A DNA stretch of 64,000 bases. Origin: an uncultured Clostridia bacterium (GTDB taxonomy: Bacteria > Bacillota > Clostridia > Oscillospirales > Acutalibacteraceae). Numbering within the stretch: position 1 is the stretch's first letter; each line of letters opens with the position of its first letter. This document shows positions 47,839-54,626 of the stretch, piece after piece. The DNA lies in contig CALWVE010000028.1 in NCBI GenBank assembly GCA_944384905.1, positions 1 through 64,000 on the forward strand, given 5' to 3'. The translations under genes and the position numbers were made by a program. Below the pieces are notes generated by a model, which was not told the origin of the DNA, made no database searches, and saw only the letters and a program-made list of their open reading frames with translations.

Positions 47839-49020
47839 TTATTGATTCTCGACCATAATCTCATCAAACGAGGAAGCGGCATAGTCTTCCAGCAAGCCGC
47901 GATCATACAGATATTGCAGCAAAGTGTAGCGCACGCGGAATGTACGGCCGCGCACAACGCCTTCGATAAAGCGCTGCTTATCCGTAACCGTAAAGGGCAG
48001 GTGAACCACTTTCTGCATCTCGGTGATTTCATCAAACAGCGGCAGGAATTCTTCGATCATCGCTTTTAATTCGGCGTCCTGCGTTTCGCGGTACAGGCGC
48101 TTGAACATGGAAATCGCCATAAACGTACCTTCTCCGCATTCGATGCCGTGCAGGTTGGGCTTTTTACCCTCTTCGATGTCCATGACTTCCCACGTCTGCC
48201 CTACCATATGTTCCGTACCGGAAGCCGGGCGCGAACTGCCCGAGAAAGCAATGCACAAGCCGGATAAGATCAGACCATTGATCGTATCGCGGATCGTTTC
48301 AATGGAACGGTCTTTCAGGTTATAGGCGGAAGCCACGCACAGGCGTGTCGCTTCCAGAACCTTATCGGCGATATTTTCGCAGTAATATTCCCCGATTTCA
48401 CGCCGGGCCAGCCGCCAGTCGAGAATCGCAACGTACTTGGCAATCATATCGCCCACGCCGGCCAGCAGCAGTTCATAGGGCGCGGCGGCGCATACGTTCA
48501 GATCGATGATGATGTGACGGGCGATGGTGCAATCGTAAACGATCTTCTTGCCGCCGACGATCAGCGGAGCCACCACAGAAGCGTAGCCGTCCATGGAAGG
48601 CGCCGTACCCACGATGCCGTATTCCAGACCGAGCCGGTAGCTCACCATGCGGCAGATATCGTTAACCGAACCGGAACCGACAGCCAGCACATAATCGGGC
48701 AGCTGAGAAAACGCGTTGATATCGAATTTTTCGCGGTTGATGCCCGCTTCAATCAGCACGCGTCCCACGTTGGTATCTGTCGGCAGGGAATCCGCCGGCA
48801 GCACAAAGCTGTGAGAAAGCATCCCGGCTTTGCGCAAAAGTTCTTCCACGCGCTTACCGGCCACCGCATACGTGTTTTCATCGGCAACCAGGAAAATCCG
48901 GTGGTATTCCTTTAAAATTTCGGGAACCTTTTCCACCGCATGTTCACTGACTTCCACAGCCTTGACGGGCGCGGTATGGTGTTTCTGCTCGCAGGAGCAG
49001 GGGAACGAAAGCGAAAACAT
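47839..49020 (-). CDS. Glycerol-1-phosphate dehydrogenase-like protein (AraM/EgsA family)
   Basis: 393 residues of the dehydroquinate synthase-like/iron-alcohol dehydrogenase superfamily, closest to AraM of B. subtilis, a Ni2+-dependent sn-glycerol-1-phosphate dehydrogenase. NAD-binding LAVGSGSVNDICRMVSYRLG and TAPSMDGYASVVAP are typical, as are metal-site segments LAGVGDMIAKYVAILDW, SGTEHMVGQTWE and NLHGIECGEG. In Bacillus the product feeds archaeal-type glycerolipid phosphates via PcrB, which is absent here. It is the last gene of an operon with two CobW-like GTPases and a HAD phosphatase, consistent with a need for metal loading (inference). Confidence 0.85.
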   Translation of the reverse strand: MFSLSFPCSCEQKHHTAPVKAVEVSEHAVEKVPEILKEYHRIFLVADENTYAVAGKRVEELLRKAGMLSHSFVLPADSLPTDTNVGRVLIEAGINREKFDINAFSQLPDYVLAVGSGSVNDICRMVSYRLGLEYGIVGTAPSMDGYASVVAPLIVGGKKIVYDCTIARHIIIDLNVCAAAPYELLLAGVGDMIAKYVAILDWRLARREIGEYYCENIADKVLEATRLCVASAYNLKDRSIETIRDTINGLILSGLCIAFSGSSRPASGTEHMVGQTWEVMDIEEGKKPNLHGIECGEGTFMAISMFKRLYRETQDAELKAMIEEFLPLFDEITEMQKVVHLPFTVTDKQRFIEGVVRGRTFRVRYTLLQYLYDRGLLEDYAASSFDEIMVENQ

Positions 49021-49047
49021 AACAACATCCTCTCCAAAATCATCAAC

Positions 49048-49692
49048 TTAAGCCAAAAGCAGTTTTTTCAGCGCCTGCACATCTTCTGCAAGCAGATCTG
49101 CCCCGGCACTTTGCAGTTCTTCCCGGCCGCCGTAGCCAAACAGCACGCCGATACACGGCAGGCCGTTCTTTTTAGCGCCTGCCACATCGTGCAGACGGTC
49201 GCCTACCATCACGGAGCATTCCCCGGGGCAGCGGCGCAGGGCTTCGGCGATCACTTCGGCTTTATCGGTGCGCCGTCCGTCGAGTTCACTGCCGCATACG
49301 GCGTCAAACTGTTCCAGAAGGCCGAAATGCTCCAGAATCTGCCGCGCGAACACCTCCGGCTTGGAAGTGGCCAGCACCACCCGGATACCGGCTTCCCGCA
49401 GCGTGCGGAGCAGTTCTTCAACACCGGGATAAACCGCATTTTCAAAAATTCCTTTGGGCGCAAAATACTCGCGGTAATCCGCTACGGCCTGTTCCGCGCG
49501 GGCATCGTCCATACCGTAAAAGCGCATGAACGATTCCTTAAGCGGCGGGCCGATAAACGGCAGCAGCTCGCGGCGGTCGGCAACCGAAACGCCGAACCGC
49601 TCGAGCGCAAATGCAACGGAGTTGGTGATCCCTTCTGCGGGATCGGTAAGCGTGCCGTCAAGATCGAACAGCACGGTATCAAACTGCGGCAT
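49048..49692 (-). CDS. HAD-family phosphatase (phosphoglycolate phosphatase-like)
   Basis: 214 residues, subclass IA HAD. Motif I VLFDLDGTLTDPAEG, motif II VVLATSKPE, the lysine in TDKAEVI and motif IV VMVGDRLHDVAGAK are intact, and the helical cap is between I and II. It hydrolyses a small phosphate ester, perhaps glycerol or glycolate phosphate; the neighbouring glycerol-1-phosphate dehydrogenase makes a glycerol phosphate link attractive but unproven. AAGGAGGT site upstream. It lies 9 bases after the upstream GTPase gene and 27 before the dehydrogenase, within one operon. Confidence 0.85.
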   Translation of the reverse strand: MPQFDTVLFDLDGTLTDPAEGITNSVAFALERFGVSVADRRELLPFIGPPLKESFMRFYGMDDARAEQAVADYREYFAPKGIFENAVYPGVEELLRTLREAGIRVVLATSKPEVFARQILEHFGLLEQFDAVCGSELDGRRTDKAEVIAEALRRCPGECSVMVGDRLHDVAGAKKNGLPCIGVLFGYGGREELQSAGADLLAEDVQALKKLLLA

Positions 49693-49701
49693 GGCACCTC
49701 C

Positions 49702-50646
49702 TTAAATCATTACAATTGCCTGTTCGTCCGGCAAAGCGGGTGCAGGTTCGATTTTTTCGGCATACAGCACGATATTCTTGGCGTGATAGGCTTCGGTGTA
49801 TTCAAACTTCATCTTCGCCGTCACCCACACCCACGTGTCGTTTTTAAACCGGGCGGCGTTGGGGTATTTGCACACAAAACCCAAAAACTGCATTTCTTCG
49901 GCACAGCAGTTGGTGCCGAAACGGCCGGGTACGAGATAATCCCGCGGGAATTTGGGCGTGCGGTACGTCATTGCACGGAAATGCACCGTTTTGCCGTCGT
50001 ATTTGGCCGGATCGTCTTTAGCGTCCATAAACCACAGGCCGAAATCGTCGTCGCCGATCTCAATCAGCGGCGCGCTCAGATCGAACGGCAAAAACGGCGG
50101 AGCCGCTTCCACGCGGCCGTCCGTGTAGACAAAATCAATATCGGCGCGCGGGTTAGTGCGGTGAACCGCCAGATCGAACGCGCCCAGGTCGGTTTCGTCT
50201 GTGCAGCGATTGAGCGCCACATACTGCGAAACCTGGAATTTCTCGGAAAGCAGCTGCCGCATATTGGCGTAATACGTGGGGAACGTCGCGGCCTCCACCT
50301 GTGTGATGATCTGCGCGAGCATCCAGGTAGGCGAAAGCTTGAGGTTCAAAATATACGCCACCGGCCACATGCCGTTGTATTCGATCATCACGCGGTCGGG
50401 CTTATATTCACGCTGGCATTTACGGCAGAATTCCGTCGTAAGCTCTTCCATTTCCTCCACATACACCACCTGAGAGCGGGCACGCTTCAAAAACAGCTCG
50501 TCGTATTCTTCCTCGCCCTCTTCACAGGCGATAATCAGCGTTTTTTCATCTTCGGTAAAGTTGGGATTTTCCAGCGTTTCTTTCATGAAACGAGTCTTGC
50601 CGCTTTCGAGCTGACCCAGAATCAGATAAACCGGAATATCGGCCAT
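49702..50646 (-). CDS. CobW-like P-loop GTPase fused to a YcgQ/DUF1980-like C-terminal domain
   Basis: 314 residues. The N-terminal part has a P-loop GQLESGKT (11-18), VVYVEEMEEL and RVMIEYNGMW, the spacing of CobW/G3E GTPases, but the canonical GxCxxC metal motif is replaced by FCRKC, and the G4 NKxD by LNRCTD. The C-terminal half (about 195-310) contains RDYLVPGRFGTNCCAEEMQF and WVWVTAKMKF, which resemble the YcgQ/DUF1980 family linked to zinc-regulated YcgQR. It is the second gene of a metal-related operon, 12 bases behind the first GTPase. Likely a metal-handling chaperone; the metal is unknown. Confidence 0.68.
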   Translation of the reverse strand: MADIPVYLILGQLESGKTRFMKETLENPNFTEDEKTLIIACEEGEEEYDELFLKRARSQVVYVEEMEELTTEFCRKCQREYKPDRVMIEYNGMWPVAYILNLKLSPTWMLAQIITQVEAATFPTYYANMRQLLSEKFQVSQYVALNRCTDETDLGAFDLAVHRTNPRADIDFVYTDGRVEAAPPFLPFDLSAPLIEIGDDDFGLWFMDAKDDPAKYDGKTVHFRAMTYRTPKFPRDYLVPGRFGTNCCAEEMQFLGFVCKYPNAARFKNDTWVWVTAKMKFEYTEAYHAKNIVLYAEKIEPAPALPDEQAIVMI

Positions 50647-50658
50647 GGGGAACCCTCC

Positions 50659-51720
50659 TTACAGGCAGAACAGCTTCTTGAGCGTTTCTTCGTTCAGCTG
50701 GGAACCGATCACGCACAGGCGGCCGGTATATTCAGCGGAACCGAAGCGCACATTGGATTCGCCGGGCACATAGTCGAAGTGAATCCAGCGGCCGTCCGCA
50801 GCGGGCACAATGCCCTTGGCGCGCAGTACAATGCCGCAGGCGTTGCTGTCGTCCAAACCTTCCAGCGCCTGACGGATTTCTTCTTCGGTGTACAGGCGGG
50901 GTGTTTCCACACCCCAGCTGGTGAACACTTCGTCTGCGTCATGGCCGTGGTGATGATGATGGTCATGACCGCAGCTGCAGGTTTCACCGTCATGATGGTG
51001 ATGTTCATGTCCGCAGCCGCATTCTTCATCGTGATGGTGATGCTCGTGGCCGCAGCCGCATTCTTCTTCCTCATGATGATGCGCGTCTTCGAGCGCTGCT
51101 TTCATCAGTTCGGCGGCCAGGTCGTCCTGCTGCTCAATAACGGAAAGAATCTTCTCGCCGCTGAGCTGATCCCACGGCGTGGTGATGATGTTCGCGTCGG
51201 CGTTATGCTCGCGCAGCAGCGCCACACAGGCGGCCAGCTTTTCTTCGGAAAGCTCCTGCGTGCGGCTGAGGATGATCGTGCGCGCATTTTCCACCTGATT
51301 GTTATAGAACTCGCCGAAGTTCTTCATATACATCTTGCACTTTTTGGCATCGGCTACGGTGACGGAACCGCCCAACACAACCGGATGCTTCTCGGCTACG
51401 CCGGCTACGGCGCCCACAACATCGGAAAGCTTCCCTACGCCGGAGGGCTCGATCAGAATCTGATCCGGATGATACTGCTCCAAGACTTCGCCCAGCGCGC
51501 GGCTGAAATCGCCCACCAGCGAACAGCAGATGCAGCCGGAGTTCATTTCGGTGATCTGAATGCCGGCTTCTTTCAAAAAGCCGCCGTCTACGCCAATTTC
51601 ACCGAACTCGTTTTCGATCAGCACAACCTTCTGGCCGCGGAACGCTTCGGCAATCAGTTTTTTGATCAGCGTTGTTTTACCGGCGCCCAAAAAGCCGGAA
51701 ATCACATGAATTTTTGTCAT
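50659..51720 (-). CDS. CobW/ZNG1-type metallochaperone GTPase with His/Cys-rich insert
   Basis: 353 residues. P-loop GFLGAGKTT (9-17), IENEFGEIGVD, metal motif SGCICCSL (Cys63, Cys65, Cys66) and EPSGVG are those of COG0523 proteins, which load Zn, Co or related metals into client enzymes. G4 is SRTQ instead of NKxD. A middle insert (about 214-260) holds three CxCGHxHHHH units and would bind several metal ions, as in HypB- or ZNG1-like chaperones. The C-terminal CobW_C domain ends with TGRLCVIG. I chose the ATG at 51720 because AAGG lies 8 bases before it. It heads the operon with a second GTPase, a HAD phosphatase and an AraM-like dehydrogenase. Confidence 0.88.
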   Translation of the reverse strand: MTKIHVISGFLGAGKTTLIKKLIAEAFRGQKVVLIENEFGEIGVDGGFLKEAGIQITEMNSGCICCSLVGDFSRALGEVLEQYHPDQILIEPSGVGKLSDVVGAVAGVAEKHPVVLGGSVTVADAKKCKMYMKNFGEFYNNQVENARTIILSRTQELSEEKLAACVALLREHNADANIITTPWDQLSGEKILSVIEQQDDLAAELMKAALEDAHHHEEEECGCGHEHHHHDEECGCGHEHHHHDGETCSCGHDHHHHHGHDADEVFTSWGVETPRLYTEEEIRQALEGLDDSNACGIVLRAKGIVPAADGRWIHFDYVPGESNVRFGSAEYTGRLCVIGSQLNEETLKKLFCL

Positions 51721-51756
51721 TTTCAAAACCTTCTTTTCTATACAAATTCAATGTGT

Positions 51757-51805
51757 GTTATTTTTACCTAACTTCTATCATACCCGCGTCGGGACAAAAA
51801 TGCAA
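51757..51805 (-). promoter_or_regulatory. Promoter of the CobW operon with a possible operator
   Basis: Leftward TTGCAT (51800-51805), 17-bp spacer, TATGAT (51777-51782). GTTA-N8-TAAC at about 51757-51772 lies just after the start site and could be a metal-regulator site; its sequence does not match the B. subtilis Zur or MntR boxes as I know them. Confidence 0.55.
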
Positions 51806-51844
51806 GCCCGAGGGGCAGAAACCGCACTTTTCCTAAAATACGGA

Positions 51845-53203
51845 TCAGACAGCCTTATATTTAAGCCATTTTCCGCTTCTATACCGCAGATAGAAACTGA
51901 TAATACGGAAAATCCAGTCCACGATCATCGCAACCCACACGCCGATGGCGCCCATCTGCAGCATATAGCCCAGCACATAGCTCAGCGAAATACGGAACGC
52001 AAACATGGAGAAAACGGAAGCCGCCATGGTAAAGCGCACATCGTTTGCCGCACGCAGCGCATTGGGGAACACAAACGCCATGGGCCACATCAACATAGCC
52101 AGACCGTTGTGGATACCGATGAGAATGACAGACAGCCAGTACGTTTCGGGCGAAAGATTGTAAAAGCCCAGAATAAACGGCAGCATGGCGAAAATCGCCA
52201 GATCCCAGAAAACCTGCAGCGCATACGAAATTTTCATCAGCTTTTTGATGTAATAGCGCGTCTGCTGAAGATCTCCTGCGCCGATGCACTGCCCGGCCAC
52301 CGTAATCATCGCCAAACTCATGGCGCTGCCGCCGATACAGCCCAAGCTATCAATGTTATTGGCCACGGCATTGGCGGCAATCTGAACCGTACCGAAGCCC
52401 GAAATAATGCTGACCACCAGCACGCGTCCCAGCGAAAACAAGCTGTTTTCGATACCGCTGGGAATGCCGATATGCAGAATCTGACGCACAACTTTCCAAT
52501 CGATGCGGAATTTCATCTTGAGGTCGATGTACACGCCGTTTTTGGGATTTGTCAGCAAAACAAGCAGCAAAGCCATCGCGGCAAAACGGGCAAACACCGT
52601 AGCGCCCGCCGCACCGGCCACGCCGAACGGAATCACATAAATGAAAATCGCATTGCCGATGATATTCAGTACATTACTCATCAGCGAAGCATACATCGTG
52701 ATGCTGGATCGTCCAATCGAACGGAAAACAGCCGCGCAGCTGTTATATACCGCCAAAAACGGGAACGACAACGCCGTAATAAAGAAATAGGTTTCGCAGC
52801 TTTGCATGACGTCGTCGGTAATGCTGCCGAAAAACAACCGAATGATCGGCACCTTGAGCCACAGGCACACGCCCATAATCACCAAAGACACCACAAACGA
52901 AACAAAGATCAGCTGAACCGTAGAAGCTCGCGCCATCTCGCTTTTCTTTGCCCCGATAAACTGCGCCACAACCACCGCGCCGCCCGTGGCCAATGCCGCA
53001 AACACGTTGATAATCAGCGCGTTGATCATGTCCACCAGCGAAACGCCCGACATGGCCGCTTCGCCCAGAGAAGCGATCATCATGGTATCGAACATACCCA
53101 CCGAAAGTGCCAGCGCCTGTTCCACAATCAGCGGAAAGATCAGCCGTTTCAGATCTTTGTTTGTAAACAGAGCGGGCTGTGCCGCCGCAATTGACTTTTC
53201 CAC
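51845..53203 (-). CDS. MATE-family efflux transporter
   Basis: 452 residues with 12 membrane segments in two related halves: N half around LIFPLIVEQALALSVGMFDTMMIASLGEAAMSGVSLVD and C half around GIPSGIENSLFSLGRVLVVSIISGFGT. MATE proteins export drugs or metabolites with Na+ or H+. The substrate cannot be told. It follows traX by 21 bases and ends the niaR-traX-MATE transcript. An AGGGATAGG site precedes the ATG. Confidence 0.9.
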   Translation of the reverse strand: MEKSIAAAQPALFTNKDLKRLIFPLIVEQALALSVGMFDTMMIASLGEAAMSGVSLVDMINALIINVFAALATGGAVVVAQFIGAKKSEMARASTVQLIFVSFVVSLVIMGVCLWLKVPIIRLFFGSITDDVMQSCETYFFITALSFPFLAVYNSCAAVFRSIGRSSITMYASLMSNVLNIIGNAIFIYVIPFGVAGAAGATVFARFAAMALLLVLLTNPKNGVYIDLKMKFRIDWKVVRQILHIGIPSGIENSLFSLGRVLVVSIISGFGTVQIAANAVANNIDSLGCIGGSAMSLAMITVAGQCIGAGDLQQTRYYIKKLMKISYALQVFWDLAIFAMLPFILGFYNLSPETYWLSVILIGIHNGLAMLMWPMAFVFPNALRAANDVRFTMAASVFSMFAFRISLSYVLGYMLQMGAIGVWVAMIVDWIFRIISFYLRYRSGKWLKYKAV

Positions 53204-53224
53204 GTCCTATCCCTCTCATTCATT

Positions 53225-53932
53225 TTATAAAAGCAAGCCAGCCAACAGTCCCAAAACCGCCAGGTGTCCCGGATAATAGAAATAGAACCATCGGCCGCTG
53301 TGCCCTTTTTCCCCATTATACAGCAAAATCGGTACCGCCGCGGTGATCGCCATCGATTGCATCCCGCCGCGTACCAGTGAAAGCGCAGCAAGCGCCATAC
53401 ATTCAGCCGCAGGATAAGCCCGCAGCAGATAAAAAAGAACGACCAGCGCCACGCCGTACCAACTGTAATCTGTTCCAAGCGCTTGTGCCGCTCCCCCAAA
53501 AATCATGGCCATACCAATATGAACCGCCGCATGACAGCTAAACGAGCCGCACTTCAAAGCCCCGATCAAAGCATCGGCGGCATAAAGGCTCAACAGCCCC
53601 AAAAGCAACGTCCACAGCACATTCTGATGAGCCGGCTGCCACCAGCCGCCGTAAAACACGCGGTCAAAGACAGGTTCGCTGAGGATACCGCATAAAAACA
53701 GCCGCACCGCATACCGCGTTCGGCTGTGCGTATAAACAGTGCCCTGCGCAATCAGAAAAGCATACAAAGGAAAAGCGAGCCGCCCGATACACCGCAGAAG
53801 AAAATACAGCTCTCCATGCGCAAACAACAAACCGATATGATCCGTTGTCATCGCCGCGGCCGCAAGATATTTCAGCCCCGCAGAAGAAAGTCCGGGACTT
53901 TTGCTGACCGGCGCATCAATCTTTTTCTTCAT
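53225..53932 (-). CDS. TraX family membrane protein
   Basis: 235 residues, about seven to eight membrane segments. It matches TraX, first known as the F-pilin acetylase: KYLAAAAMTTDHIGLLF, RCIGRLAFPLYAFLIAQG and the C-terminal YPGHLAVLGLLAGLLL. Chromosomal TraX proteins in Firmicutes are of uncertain role, possibly membrane acyltransferases. No conjugation genes are nearby. Its start overlaps the niaR end by 17 bases, so the two are translated together. Confidence 0.85.
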   Translation of the reverse strand: MKKKIDAPVSKSPGLSSAGLKYLAAAAMTTDHIGLLFAHGELYFLLRCIGRLAFPLYAFLIAQGTVYTHSRTRYAVRLFLCGILSEPVFDRVFYGGWWQPAHQNVLWTLLLGLLSLYAADALIGALKCGSFSCHAAVHIGMAMIFGGAAQALGTDYSWYGVALVVLFYLLRAYPAAECMALAALSLVRGGMQSMAITAAVPILLYNGEKGHSGRWFYFYYPGHLAVLGLLAGLLL

Positions 53933-54449
53933 AATACAAACGATCCGCCAAAAACTTCTTTTCCCGAAGCGCGTCCACGATGGCGTCCAGAACTTCTTCC
54001 GTACCGGCCTCGATCGTGTGATAATGATAGCTGGCCGTTACATTTTTCAGCGGCGTGGATTTTCCGCTGTGCAGATCGTCGAGAAAACGCTGCACATCCA
54101 GCCGGGTTGCAATATTCAGCGGCGCACACAGTTTTCCGTATACCCGGTGTTTCACAAACACATCCACAACAACGCCGCCCAGATCCACCACGGTGAGCAG
54201 CTCGTCCTGCGTTTCCTCGTCGGTATGGCGCACCTTGACCACCCGGCTGCACCGCTGCCGGGTTTCCACATAATAGCCGCGGTTGGTGGAAAGTACATCC
54301 AATCCCTGCGCTTTCAGCGTTGCGATATCGCGCACCACAATCTGGCGGCTCACGCCGAATTTTTCTGCCAATTTCTGCCCGGAAACCGGAAACTCGCTCA
54401 TTTTCAGCAGCGCCGCGATCTCTTTGCGCCGCTGTTCTCCTCCCGCCAT
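53916..54449 (-). CDS. niaR: NiaR-type niacin-responsive transcriptional repressor
   Basis: 177 residues. An N-terminal HTH_11 domain (RRKEIAALLKMSEFPVSGQK then LAEKFGVSRQIVVRDI) is followed by a 3H domain, named after three histidines that bind Ni2+ or another metal: HTDEET, VKHRVYG and ASYHYHTIEA are the visible ones. NiaR represses niacin uptake and NAD synthesis genes when nicotinate is present. None of its usual targets is in this window. AAGGTGG lies 8 bases before the ATG. It heads niaR-traX-MATE behind a strong promoter and a hairpin leader. Confidence 0.9.
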   Translation of the reverse strand: MAGGEQRRKEIAALLKMSEFPVSGQKLAEKFGVSRQIVVRDIATLKAQGLDVLSTNRGYYVETRQRCSRVVKVRHTDEETQDELLTVVDLGGVVVDVFVKHRVYGKLCAPLNIATRLDVQRFLDDLHSGKSTPLKNVTASYHYHTIEAGTEEVLDAIVDALREKKFLADRLYYEEKD

Positions 54450-54491
54450 GGCTTAAACCACCTTTCTGACGCTATCTGAAAAGACACGAAA

Positions 54492-54513
54492 AGCCGCACC
54501 CGTCGGCGCGGCT
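54492..54513 (-). other. Terminator-like hairpin in the niaR leader
   Basis: AGCCGC / GCGGCT with two more G-C pairs inside, followed leftward by TTTTCGTGTCTTTTC. It lies between the promoter and the niaR start and could attenuate transcription; no known riboswitch was recognised. Confidence 0.45.
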
Positions 54514-54536
54514 CCCTTGCTTTCGATTGCAGCTTT

Positions 54537-54565
54537 ACTATACCCGTTTTAGTTCCATTTGTCAA
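54537..54565 (-). promoter_or_regulatory. Promoter of niaR-traX-MATE
   Basis: Leftward TTGACA (54560-54565), 17-bp spacer, TATAGT (54537-54542). It lies right behind the adhE terminator. Confidence 0.85.
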
Positions 54566-54577
54566 CCTTTCCCTGTA

Positions 54578-54614
54578 TAAAAACAAAGCCCTCGCCCGTT
54601 GGGGCGAAGGCTTT
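54578..54614 (-). terminator. Intrinsic terminator of rex-adhE
   Basis: AAAGCCTTCGCCC / GGGCGAGGGCTTT 13-bp stem with one mismatch and a CAAC loop, followed leftward by GTTTTTAT, 12 bases after the stop. Confidence 0.9.
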
Positions 54615-54626
54615 GCGGGAATTCAA

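Noticed and set aside
50640..50660. Third copy of the GGGAACCCTCC hairpin repeat
   Set aside because: Only a short match; it is the ribosome-site region before the second GTPase gene, with no following hairpins.
50940..51080. Regular repeats resembling a small repeat array
   Set aside because: They encode the CxCGHxHHHH units of the CobW protein in frame; there are no spacers or cas genes.
53225..53932. TraX as evidence of a conjugative element
   Set aside because: No other transfer, integrase or relaxase genes are nearby; chromosomal TraX homologues are common.
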